Translations under genes and position numbers: made by a program
Shown here: positions 17,596 to 25,103 of the stretch, one piece after another
How positions within the stretch are numbered: position 1 is the stretch's first letter
Layout of the letters: each line of letters starts with the position of its first letter
Notes under the pieces: generated by a model
The model's input: only the letters and a program-made list of their open reading frames with translations
The model's database searches: none
Told to the model about the DNA's origin: nothing
Source: Myxococcales bacterium
GTDB taxonomy: Bacteria > Myxococcota_A > UBA9160 > SZUA-336
DNA length: 34,671 nt
Reading direction: 5' to 3'
NCBI GenBank assembly: GCA_013215565.1
Contig: JABSQV010000022.1
Location: 1-34,671 of the forward strand

Positions 17596-17614
17596 ATCTG
17601 ATAATACGTCAGAT
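17596..17614. promoter_or_regulatory. 19-bp palindromic operator with overlapping divergent -10 boxes
   Basis: ATCTGATAATACGTCAGAT is a perfect inverted repeat, ATCTGA-N7-TCAGAT (arms extend to 7 bp, 17595-17615). It lies in the 77-nt gap between the divergent synthetase (ATG 17556, minus) and acyl-CoA dehydrogenase (GTG 17634, plus). GATAAT (17600-17605, plus) and TATTAT (17606-17601, minus) resemble -10 elements inside it, so a bound repressor would block both directions. No clear -35 is seen. Confidence 0.75.
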
Positions 17615-17633
17615 AACGGGCCGGAGGTGGGCG

Positions 17634-18779
17634 GTGGAATTTGACTGGTCCCCCGAAGACGAGGCATTTCGGCGCGACCTGGTCGCGTTTCTGGACCAGA
17701 CCCTTCCCCAGGACTGGGAAGAGATGTCGAAGCAGGGCCCCGGCGGCGAGGGCCAGGCGCAGTTCTCGCGCGAGTTCGCGGCCGGGCTCGCGGAGCGAGG
17801 GTGGCTCACCCAGCACTGGCCGGTCGCCCACGGCGGCGCGGGCGCGAGTTCCTGGCGGCACGCGATCCTGGGCGAGGAGCTCTGGTCGCGCGGCGAGCCA
17901 CGTGGCCCCCAGTACATGAACGTGAACTGGATCGGCCCCACCATCATGGAATTCGGCAGCCAGGCCCAGAAACGCGAACACCTGACGCGCATCTCGGCCG
18001 GCGACGTGTTCTGGTGCCAGGGGTTCTCCGAGCCGGAAGCGGGCTCCGATCTGGTGGCGCTGCGCTCCATGGCGCGCCGCGAGGACGACGTGTACGTCGT
18101 GAACGGGACCAAGATCTGGACCTCGTACGCGAACCACGCCGACTTCTGCTTCCTGCTGGTCCGCACGGATCCCGACTCGAAGCGGCACCGCGGCATCTCG
18201 GTGCTGCTCATGCCGATGGATCTCCCCGGCGTCGAGATCCGCGAGATCCCGGCCGTGGTCGGCGAGCGCTACTTCCACGAGGTGTTCCTGGACGAGGTCC
18301 GGGTCCCGGTCTCGTGCCGGCTCGGGCCCGAGAACGAGGGCTGGTCGGTCGTGACCTACGCGCTCCAGTACGAGCGCGTGGGTGCGCCCCGATACGCGCG
18401 CGGCGCGCGCACGCTCGATCGCCTGGCCGAGCACGCGCGCGAGCGCGGGTTGCTCGAGGACCCCACGATCCTCGAAAAGCTCGGGGAAGCCCGTGCGCTC
18501 TGCGAGGCGGCGCGTGTCCTCAGCTACCGCGTGATCGATCAGCGCGCACACGGGGCACCTCCCTCGGCGGACTCGAATGTGGCGCGTGTGGCCGGCACGC
18601 TGGCGGACCGAAGCGTCGGAGAACTGGCGCTCGAGATCTTCGGCGCCGACGGGCTCGAGTCCGGGAGTTTCGCCGACTCCAACTTCCGAATGGCCATGAC
18701 GGCCGGCGTGGCCGTCGGCGCCACCGAGATTCAGCTCAACCTGATTGCGGGCCGCTTCCTGGGCCTGCCGCGGGAATGA
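17634..18779 (+). CDS. Acyl-CoA dehydrogenase, long subunit
   Basis: This 381-residue flavoprotein starts at GTG 17634 after GGAGGTG. FAD-binding segments are WCQGFSEPEAGSDLVAL (127-143) and GTKIWTSYANHAD (158-170). The position of the MCAD Glu376 is not Glu (VGATE replaces YEGTS), but Glu247 in YERVGAP sits where isovaleryl-type enzymes keep their base in helix G. It introduces an alpha,beta double bond into an acyl-CoA. It is followed by a short 311-residue homologue 3 nt downstream, the gene arrangement of the mycobacterial heterotetrameric FadE pairs that act on steroid side chains. First gene of the plus-strand operon facing the 17596 operator. Confidence 0.93.
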   Translation: MEFDWSPEDEAFRRDLVAFLDQTLPQDWEEMSKQGPGGEGQAQFSREFAAGLAERGWLTQHWPVAHGGAGASSWRHAILGEELWSRGEPRGPQYMNVNWIGPTIMEFGSQAQKREHLTRISAGDVFWCQGFSEPEAGSDLVALRSMARREDDVYVVNGTKIWTSYANHADFCFLLVRTDPDSKRHRGISVLLMPMDLPGVEIREIPAVVGERYFHEVFLDEVRVPVSCRLGPENEGWSVVTYALQYERVGAPRYARGARTLDRLAEHARERGLLEDPTILEKLGEARALCEAARVLSYRVIDQRAHGAPPSADSNVARVAGTLADRSVGELALEIFGADGLESGSFADSNFRMAMTAGVAVGATEIQLNLIAGRFLGLPRE

Positions 18780-18782
18780 CGC

Positions 18783-19718
18783 GTGGACTTCGAACCCAGC
18801 CCTGACCAGAGCGCGATCCTCGAGGCGGTCGAGACGCTGCTCGCGCAGCGCGCGGGCCCCGAGCGCGCGATCGAACTCGCCGCGAAGGGTGAGTACGATT
18901 TCGAACTCGAAGAGGCGCTCTCCGAGGCGGGCTTCGTGGATGTGGCACTGGGGGAGGAGACGGGCTTTCTCGAGGCTGCGCTGGTCGTCGAGGCGGTGGC
19001 GCGAGCGGGCGGCGTGGTCGCGGCCGGGGCGCGGTTGCTGGTGGCGCCCGGCGCGGCCGAGCGTCCGCTGCCGGGACCGGTGGCGCTCGCGACCGACCGG
19101 ATCGACCGGCCCGTCCGCTACGGGGCGCACGCGCGAACGCTGCTCGTCGCGGACGGAGACGAGGCGGGGGTGGTGCGGCTCGAGCCGGGTGAGTTCGAGC
19201 CCGTGCCGTCGGGTTACGGGTATCCGTTCGGCCGCGGGGCGCGTTCACTGCTGGACCGCGCGGATTCGCTCGGTCCGGGCTCAGGCCCGCGCATGCGGGG
19301 CTGGTGGCGGGTCGCACTCGCGGCGGAGGCGGTCGGCACGATGGCGGCGGCGCTGCGCGTGACCGTCGACTACCTGAAGCAGCGCCGCCAGTTCGGGCGC
19401 GCCATCGGATCGTTCCAGGCGGTGCAGCACCGGCTCGCGGAGTGCGCGGTCTCGGTCGAAGGTGCGCGCTGGCTCATGCTCGAAGCGGCCTGGCAGGGCG
19501 CGCGGCCCGAGGCCGCCGCGGTCGCGGCCGCGCATGCCACGACCGCGGCCGCCCGCGTGTTCCGGGAGACGCATCAGCTCTCGGGCGCGATCGGGTACAC
19601 GCGCGAACACGACCTCCACGTTTGGAGCATGCGGCTCCAGGCACTCCGGCTCGAACTCGGCGGGGCGGCCGCGCAGCGGCGCGCTGTCGCCGAGTCGCGC
19701 TGGGCAGGCGGCGCGTGA
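18783..19718 (+). CDS. Acyl-CoA dehydrogenase, short subunit
   Basis: This 311-residue protein starts at GTG 18783, 3 nt after the previous stop. It retains the acyl-CoA dehydrogenase helical C-terminal region (YLKQRRQFGRAIGSFQAVQH, HQLSGAIGYTREHDLHVW) with the flavin/dimer contact motif RQFG. The N-terminal and middle beta domains are shortened, and the middle-domain FAD motif of the long subunits is absent. Short homologues of this kind act as the partner subunit in alpha2beta2 dehydrogenases. The likely partner is the long subunit just upstream. Its own stop overlaps the start of the next gene (GTGA). No catalytic Glu could be placed with confidence. Confidence 0.88.
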   Translation: MDFEPSPDQSAILEAVETLLAQRAGPERAIELAAKGEYDFELEEALSEAGFVDVALGEETGFLEAALVVEAVARAGGVVAAGARLLVAPGAAERPLPGPVALATDRIDRPVRYGAHARTLLVADGDEAGVVRLEPGEFEPVPSGYGYPFGRGARSLLDRADSLGPGSGPRMRGWWRVALAAEAVGTMAAALRVTVDYLKQRRQFGRAIGSFQAVQHRLAECAVSVEGARWLMLEAAWQGARPEAAAVAAAHATTAAARVFRETHQLSGAIGYTREHDLHVWSMRLQALRLELGGAAAQRRAVAESRWAGGA

Positions 19719-20644
19719 GTTTCGATCTCGAACTCGACGACGCGCAGCAGGCGATCGGAACCGCCGTCGCGCAGTTCTGCCGCGACCACCCATCGGTAGA
19801 CGACGGGGCCTCGGGGGACTTCGACCGTGCGCGCTGGCGCGAACTGGCCGAACTCGGCGTGCTGGCGCTGGGAACGCCGGAGGGCGAGGGCGGCGCGCTC
19901 GAGGTCGTTGCCGCGATGGAGGCGCTCGGAGCCGCGGTGTTTGCGGGGCCGCTGGCGGCGACCTTCTGCGCGACCCAGTTGCTCCCGGAATCCGAACGAC
20001 AGGCGCTCGTGACGGGCGATGCGCTGGTTTCGGTCGGGAAGCCGCCGCTGCTCCCGTTTGCGCCGATCGCGGACCTGTTCATCGAGTTGGAGGCGCCGCA
20101 TGCCTGGCGGGCGCGTCCGGCGGGTGAGATCGAGCCGGTCGAGACGCTGGCCGGCGACCCGTGGGGGCGCGTGCAACTCGAGCGCGAGGCCGAACTCCCG
20201 GAGGCCGGGCGCGCGCTCGCCCTCTCCGAGATCGCGCGTGCCGCCTACCTCGCGGGCGCCGGACAGCGCCTGCTCGACGACGCGGCCGAACACGCGCGCA
20301 CCCGCATCCAGTTCGGGCGCGCGATCGGCGAGTTCCAGGCCGTCGCACACCCGCTCGCGGACTGCGCCATGCAGCTTTCCGCCGCGGCTGTGCTGGCGCG
20401 GATCGCGGCCGCCGGGTTCGATACCTCCGAATCCGATCCCGGCCCCCACGCGGCGGCCGCGCGTCTCTCGGCAGTTCGGGCCGCGCTCGGGGCGGTCTAC
20501 GTCTGCCACCAGATCTTCGGGGCGGTCGGGGTCACGCTCGAGGGTCCGGTATTTCGCGTGGCCCGGCGCGTGCGACAGTTCGCATCTGAACCCCCGGACG
20601 AGCACGGCGCACGTGAAGCAGTGCTCGAACTCTTTGGCGTATGA
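19715..20644 (+). CDS. Acyl-CoA dehydrogenase, short subunit (second)
   Basis: This 309-residue homologue of the preceding gene starts at GTG 19715 in a 4-nt overlap. It has RIQFGRAIGEFQAVAHPLAD and the later CHQIFGAVGVTLE, matching the C-terminal helical domain. The middle domain is reduced, with no WxxxxxxxEPxAGSD motif. The paired occurrence of two short and two long subunits in one operon suggests two heteromeric dehydrogenases, or one with mixed partners. The second long subunit is 0.86 kb downstream, separated by a crotonase. Sequence identity to the neighbouring short subunit is low, so this is not a recent duplicate. Confidence 0.87.
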   Translation: MSFDLELDDAQQAIGTAVAQFCRDHPSVDDGASGDFDRARWRELAELGVLALGTPEGEGGALEVVAAMEALGAAVFAGPLAATFCATQLLPESERQALVTGDALVSVGKPPLLPFAPIADLFIELEAPHAWRARPAGEIEPVETLAGDPWGRVQLEREAELPEAGRALALSEIARAAYLAGAGQRLLDDAAEHARTRIQFGRAIGEFQAVAHPLADCAMQLSAAAVLARIAAAGFDTSESDPGPHAAAARLSAVRAALGAVYVCHQIFGAVGVTLEGPVFRVARRVRQFASEPPDEHGAREAVLELFGV

Positions 20645-20654
20645 GAGGATTCCC

Positions 20655-21509
20655 ATGAGCATTCGCTTCCGCGAGACGAACATCGACCTGGGCCGGCCCC
20701 TGGAGGGGCTGCGTTACGAACGCCGCGGAGCCGTGGCCTGGATCACGATCGACCGGCCCGAGAAGGCCAACTCGCTCACCAAGGGCATGGAGCAGACGCT
20801 CCGCGCGATCTGGTCCGAGGTGCGCGACGACAACGAAATTCGGCTCGCGGTCGTGACGGCCACCGGCGAGCGCCACTTCTCGACCGGGTTCGATGTCAGC
20901 TCGGTCGATCCCGACGGGCAGGTCGCCAACAACCTGCCGCTCGAGCAGGACGTTTTCTGGTCGCCGCACCAGAATGGCGTCTGGAAGCCTGTGATCTGTG
21001 CGGTGAACGGCCTTGCCGTCGGCGCGGGCCTCCACTTCGTGGTCGACGCCGATATCGTGGTTGCTTCCGAGAACGCGGCCTTCATGGATTCGCACACCAG
21101 CGTCGGCATGGTCGGCGCGCTCGAGAACGTCGGGCTCGCGCGCCGGCTTCCGCTCGGAACCGCGCTGCGCATGACGCTGATGGGCCGGCACTACCGGCTG
21201 CCCGCGCGACGGGCCTACGAACTCGGATTGGTCGATGAACTGGTCGCGTCGCCGGAGGAACTGGCGCCCGCGGTCGAGCAGATGGCCGACGCGATCCTGC
21301 AGAATTCGCCACAGGCGATGGCGCTCTCCAAGCAGGCCGTTTGGGGCGCGCAGGAGCGCGGCTACGGGGAGGCGCTCGAGTACGCATGGGCGCTGCTGCG
21401 TCTCCACTGGTCGCACCCCGACTTCATCGAGGGGCCGCGCGCGTTTGTCGAGAAGCGGGCGCCGCGCTGGAACCCGGATCCCAACGCGAGGATCGAGAAC
21501 GACTCGTGA
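20655..21509 (+). CDS. Crotonase-fold enoyl-CoA hydratase/isomerase family protein, atypical active site
   Basis: This 284-residue crotonase starts at ATG 20655 after GAGAGGA. The oxyanion-hole regions RHFSTGFD (73-80) and NGLAVGAG (118-125) are present. Aligned by eye to mitochondrial enoyl-CoA hydratase, the two catalytic glutamates (Glu144 in GGGCEL, Glu164 in LPE) fall at His127 (GAGLHF) and His147 (MDSHTS), with the 20-residue spacing kept. A standard syn-hydration mechanism is therefore doubtful. The protein may be an isomerase, hydrolase or C-C lyase on a CoA ester, or a hydratase with a His-based site. It lies between dehydrogenase subunits, and its stop overlaps the next start (GTGA), so it acts in the same beta-oxidation-like step series. 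Confidence 0.9.
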   Translation: MSIRFRETNIDLGRPLEGLRYERRGAVAWITIDRPEKANSLTKGMEQTLRAIWSEVRDDNEIRLAVVTATGERHFSTGFDVSSVDPDGQVANNLPLEQDVFWSPHQNGVWKPVICAVNGLAVGAGLHFVVDADIVVASENAAFMDSHTSVGMVGALENVGLARRLPLGTALRMTLMGRHYRLPARRAYELGLVDELVASPEELAPAVEQMADAILQNSPQAMALSKQAVWGAQERGYGEALEYAWALLRLHWSHPDFIEGPRAFVEKRAPRWNPDPNARIENDS

Positions 21510-22627
21510 GAATCGGCCTGGATCCAGAAGAGCAGTCATTCCGGGCGGATGTGCGCGCATTTCTCGAGGGTTACCGGAACCTGAACGGGTTCTTCCACCA
21601 GGACGAGAGGTGGCCCGAGGTCAAGGGCTTCTACCGGGCGCTCGGGGAGCGCGGCTGGCTTTCGCTGACCTGGCCCGAGCGCTGGGGCGGGCTCGGGCTC
21701 GGTCCCGTGCACGAGTTCATCCTCTGGGACGAGGCCGCGTACGCGCGCGCCGCGCGCCCGCCGCTCAGCGCCGGCATCGTCGCGAAGACGATCCTGCGCC
21801 ACGGCACCGACGCCCAGAAGCAGCGCTGGCTGCCCGGCATTCGCTCGGGCGAGTTGCACTTCTCGCTCGGGTATTCGGAACCGCAGGCGGGTTCGGATCT
21901 GGCCGCGGTGCGGACCCGGGCCGAGCGGAGCGATGACGACTACCGCGTGACGGGTGAGAAGTGCTGGACCTCGTACGCGCAGGACTCGGACTACCTCTGG
22001 CTTCTGTGTCGGACCGGTGCGCCGGATTCGCGTAGTGCCGGACTGAGTTTGATGATCCTGGACCTTCGCGCCGATGGGGTGACGGTGTCTCCGCTCCCGA
22101 CGCTCGACGACGCGCAACTGAACGAGATCCACCTCGACGGGACACGCGTTCCGGCCGAGCAGCGGATCGGGGCCGAGAACGAGGCCTGGAAGATCGTCGC
22201 CGAAGCACTCGCCGACGAGCGTCACGTGCAGTTTCCGCCGCGGCGCCTGCGCCGCGATCTCGAGGACGTGATCGAATGGACGCGCGCGGCCGGGCTCGAT
22301 CGCGACGCGACCGTGCGGCGCGGGCTCGCAGACCTCGCGGTCGAAGTGCTGGAGGTCGAGACACACGCGATGCGTGTCCTCGCGGCGGTTCAGCAGGGTC
22401 GCGCGGGCGCGGTGGAAGCCGCGGCCAACAAGGTCGCGGGGACGGTGCTGTGTCAGAAGATCGCGCGCGCAGCGGTCGAGTGGGGGGGGCCGGCGGCGAT
22501 CGTTCGCGGTGAGCCGCTGGAGTTCCTCTGGCGGCAGAGCCTCTGGGAGACGATCGGGGGCGGCACCTCCGAGATCATGCGCGGTGTCGTGGCCCGCCAG
22601 GGGCTCGGACTGGGCGGGCGCCGTTGA
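21506..22627 (+). CDS. Acyl-CoA dehydrogenase, long subunit (second)
   Basis: This 373-residue flavoprotein starts at GTG 21506, overlapping the crotonase stop. FAD-binding text is FSLGYSEPQAGSDLAAVRT (119-137) and GEKCWTSYAQDSDYLWLL. The C-terminal ETIGGGTSEIMRGVVARQ matches the family, but Gly stands where MCAD has Glu376. Glu238 in LADERHVQF is the helix-G candidate base. It is similar in layout to the long subunit at 17634 and probably partners one of the short subunits. It is the last gene of the operon. The next promoter, with its own operator, begins about 60 nt downstream. Confidence 0.93.
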   Translation: MRIGLDPEEQSFRADVRAFLEGYRNLNGFFHQDERWPEVKGFYRALGERGWLSLTWPERWGGLGLGPVHEFILWDEAAYARAARPPLSAGIVAKTILRHGTDAQKQRWLPGIRSGELHFSLGYSEPQAGSDLAAVRTRAERSDDDYRVTGEKCWTSYAQDSDYLWLLCRTGAPDSRSAGLSLMILDLRADGVTVSPLPTLDDAQLNEIHLDGTRVPAEQRIGAENEAWKIVAEALADERHVQFPPRRLRRDLEDVIEWTRAAGLDRDATVRRGLADLAVEVLEVETHAMRVLAAVQQGRAGAVEAAANKVAGTVLCQKIARAAVEWGGPAAIVRGEPLEFLWRQSLWETIGGGTSEIMRGVVARQGLGLGGRR

Positions 22628-22685
22628 GCCCCGCGCGGGGTTCCGGCGGGCTGCGCCGAGATCGCCCTGGACGGGCCCGCGGATC

Positions 22686-22694
22686 TGATATAAT
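22686..22694 (+). promoter_or_regulatory. Extended -10 promoter TGATATAAT
   Basis: TGATATAAT is an exact TG-N-TATAAT extended -10 element, striking in such GC-rich DNA. Transcription would start near 22701, inside the operator that follows. No good -35 is visible, as expected for an extended -10 promoter. It serves the amidohydrolase operon beginning at 22773. Confidence 0.65.
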
Positions 22695-22697
22695 CAA

Positions 22698-22716
22698 ATC
22701 TGACGGTCCATCAGAT
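22698..22716. promoter_or_regulatory. 19-bp palindromic operator downstream of the -10 box
   Basis: ATCTGACGGTCCATCAGAT is a perfect ATCTGA-N7-TCAGAT repeat whose arms extend to 8 bp (22696-22718). An extra half-site ATCTGA lies 15 nt upstream at 22683-22688, forming a direct repeat that brackets the TATAAT. The operator covers the predicted transcription start, the position expected for a repressor. Confidence 0.75.
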
Positions 22717-22772
22717 TTTCCGGCTCCCGGGTGCGACCGGGGCTGACCGGGAGGGACCGGGAGGAGATGCGC

Positions 22773-23909
22773 GTGCGCGAGTACCGACTGGTCGATGCCG
22801 ACTGCCACAGCCTCGAACCGCCAAATATCTGGGAGACCTGGCTGCCCGAGAAGTTTCGCAAGCGGGCGCCGAAGGTGGTGAAGGACGAGGAGGGCGGCGA
22901 CGCCTGGCAGTTCGAGCCCGGGCGCCCGCTGATGCACATCGGCCTGGTCGCGACTCCGGGCATGCGCTACGAGGACATCCGCTGGAAGGGCTACGGCTTC
23001 GACGACATCCGCAAGTCCTGCTTCGACGGCAAGGCGCGGCTCGAAGACATGGACTACGACGGGGTCGATGCGGAATTTCTCTACCCGAGCCAGCGGACCA
23101 TGTTCTTCTTTATGGGCAGCGACGACCGCGATTTTCACCGCGCCGGCGTCCAGGCCTACAACAACTGGATCTACGACGAGTTCAGCGCCCACGACCACGA
23201 GCGGCTGTTCGGCCTCGCCCAGATGCCGAACCTGGGCATCGACGAAACGCTCGCGGAACTCGAGCGCTGCAAGCGCAAGGGTTTTCGGGGCTGCATCATT
23301 TCCACCTGGCCGGCTGGCGGCGACGATCTGGGCCCCGACGACGATCGCTTTTTCGCCGCGGCCCAGGAGATGGGCATGCCGGTCAGCATCCACATCAACG
23401 TGCAGCGCAAGCGCGATGCGACGCCCAAGCTCGACACGCCCGCCGCGATCAGCTCGATGGCGCTCGCGGGCATGCTCATGTTCCCGCCTGTGATGAGCGA
23501 GCTGATCATGTCGGGACTCTTCGACCGCATTCCGAAGCTCCAGATTCTGGGCGTAGAGACAGAGGTGGGTTGGATCCCCGAGGCGCTCGAGCAGCTCGAC
23601 AACTTCTACTGGCGAAATCGGACCCACACCGGGATCGACATCCAGCGGCTTCCGAGCGAGTACTTCCACAACCACTTCACCTGCACCTTCATCCAGGATC
23701 GGGTCGGCGTCCGGAACCGCTACGAGGTCGGGGTGCGCAACATGGCCTGGTCGACCGACTTCCCCCATCACGGCAACGACTGGCCCTACAGTCGCAGGGT
23801 CGTGAACGAGATGTTCGAGGGGGTGCCCGCGGCCGAACGCTACGAAATCTGCGCCGGAAACATGGTGAGGCTCTACGGTCTGTCGCAGCCGGGCGAGGCG
23901 TCTGCGTGA
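22773..23909 (+). CDS. Amidohydrolase family 2 (COG2159-type)
   Basis: This protein has 378 residues from GTG 22773. ATG 22767 is in frame, but GGAGG (22760-22764) lies only 2 nt from it and 8 nt from the GTG, so the GTG is preferred. Motifs are VDADCHSLEPP (Asp10, His12), VSIHINVQRK with the mid-barrel His, VETEVGWIPEALEQ, and STDFPHHGNDWP with the terminal metal Asp. It is a metal-dependent hydrolase or decarboxylase paralogous to the protein at 1067. It is the first gene of an operon under the extended -10 promoter and operator at 22686-22716, followed by a MaoC-like protein in a 4-nt overlap. The substrate is unknown; ring-opened intermediates are plausible. Confidence 0.9.
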   Translation: MREYRLVDADCHSLEPPNIWETWLPEKFRKRAPKVVKDEEGGDAWQFEPGRPLMHIGLVATPGMRYEDIRWKGYGFDDIRKSCFDGKARLEDMDYDGVDAEFLYPSQRTMFFFMGSDDRDFHRAGVQAYNNWIYDEFSAHDHERLFGLAQMPNLGIDETLAELERCKRKGFRGCIISTWPAGGDDLGPDDDRFFAAAQEMGMPVSIHINVQRKRDATPKLDTPAAISSMALAGMLMFPPVMSELIMSGLFDRIPKLQILGVETEVGWIPEALEQLDNFYWRNRTHTGIDIQRLPSEYFHNHFTCTFIQDRVGVRNRYEVGVRNMAWSTDFPHHGNDWPYSRRVVNEMFEGVPAAERYEICAGNMVRLYGLSQPGEASA

Positions 23910-25093
23910 GTGCCGACCTCAAGGGCGACCCCGAGCTCGACGCCACCGAGGTCGATCGCTGGATCGGAGTGCCGCTCGGGGGTTCGTGCATGCGGGACGC
24001 GGTGCACGTGAACGACGTGCGCCGCTGGGCGCAGGGAATGCAGAACCCCAACCCGCTCTACTTCAACGAGGCCTACGCGGCCGAAAGCCGCTTCGGAAGG
24101 ATACTGGCGCCCCAGTCCTTCTCGGTCTGCACCGACGACAGCCACGGCGCCGCACCCGCGATCCAGGGGCACATCGAGGGCACCCACATGCTCTTCGGCG
24201 GAGACGAGTGGTGGTTCTACGGCCCCCGCATCGAGCCCGGCGATCAGCTTTGCCAGGAGCGGATGCTGTTCGACTACAAGCTGACGAAGACCAAGTTCGC
24301 CGGGCCCACGATGTTTTCGCGCGGCGACACCACCTACATCAACCAGCGCGGCCAGGTGGTCGCCAAACAGCGTTCGACCTCGATCCGCTACCGGGCCGAC
24401 CTGGCGCGCGAGCGCGGCGAGTTCATGGACCGCGAATCACCGGAGTGGAGCGACGCGGATCTTGAGGAGATCGAGAAGCAGAAGTTCGACTACTACCAGA
24501 GCTTCCTCTCGCTCGGCCACGAGCGACGGCTCTTCGTCAAGCCGGGCGACCAACTGCCCCGGCGTCCGATCGGACCGCATACGCTGATGACCTTCACGAC
24601 CGAGTGGCGCTCCTACCTGATGACGGTCTGGGGGGCCTTCGAGGACACCGGCGGGCCGTCCTCCCTGTTCGGAGCTGGCTGGCTGCCCGAGATGTCGCGT
24701 GATCTCGAGGGCGCCAGGATCGATCCCTCGCAGGGCGACGGTCTGTACAAGGGCCCGTCGCGCGGCCACGTCCAGCCCCGTTACGCCCAGTTGATCGGCC
24801 TTCCCCGAGGCTACGGTTACGGTGCCTCGATGGGGGCCTGGATCCTCGACTACCTCGCGAACTGGGTCGGCGAGTGGGGCGAGGTGATCCACAGCGACAT
24901 GCAGTACCGCTCGCCCGCCTTTACGGGCGACGTGACCTACCTGGACGCGACCGTGCTCGAGGTCGGCCACGACGACCGCTCGGGCCAGCCGGTGGCCTCG
25001 GTCGAGGTCGTGATGACCAACCAGCGCGAAGAGGTCATGGCGACGGGGAAGGCCGAACTCAGGCTCCCGACCGAAGCGCTTCCGGCCGGCTAG
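23906..25093 (+). CDS. MaoC-like / FAS1-type dehydratase, double hotdog
   Basis: This 395-residue protein starts at GTG 23906, overlapping the previous stop (GTGA). An N-terminal hotdog contains MQNPNPLYFNEAYAAESRFG (45-64) and ILAPQSF, the substrate-loop signature of MaoC/FAS1-like dehydratases. A second hotdog near 285-385 has HVQPRYAQLIGLPRGYGYG and SPAFTGDVTYLDATVLEV. Such proteins hydrate enoyl-CoAs with bulky acyl groups, as in steroid side-chain degradation. Here it may supply the hydration that the atypical crotonase may not perform. A catalytic Asp/His pair was not placed with certainty. It is followed 10 nt later by an acyl-CoA synthetase. Confidence 0.85.
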   Translation: MSADLKGDPELDATEVDRWIGVPLGGSCMRDAVHVNDVRRWAQGMQNPNPLYFNEAYAAESRFGRILAPQSFSVCTDDSHGAAPAIQGHIEGTHMLFGGDEWWFYGPRIEPGDQLCQERMLFDYKLTKTKFAGPTMFSRGDTTYINQRGQVVAKQRSTSIRYRADLARERGEFMDRESPEWSDADLEEIEKQKFDYYQSFLSLGHERRLFVKPGDQLPRRPIGPHTLMTFTTEWRSYLMTVWGAFEDTGGPSSLFGAGWLPEMSRDLEGARIDPSQGDGLYKGPSRGHVQPRYAQLIGLPRGYGYGASMGAWILDYLANWVGEWGEVIHSDMQYRSPAFTGDVTYLDATVLEVGHDDRSGQPVASVEVVMTNQREEVMATGKAELRLPTEALPAG

Positions 25094-25103
25094 GCGCGCG
25101 GTC

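Noticed and set aside
17557-17667. N-terminal extension of the synthetase at 15910
   Set aside because: It would cross the operator and both -10 boxes, and its sequence is unlike the start of acyl-CoA synthetases.
17589-19130. Long open frame on the minus strand opposite the acyl-CoA dehydrogenases
   Set aside because: It is antisense to two well-supported genes, reads as Arg/Ala/Gly/Pro-rich text with no domain, and is typical of GC-rich codon shadows.
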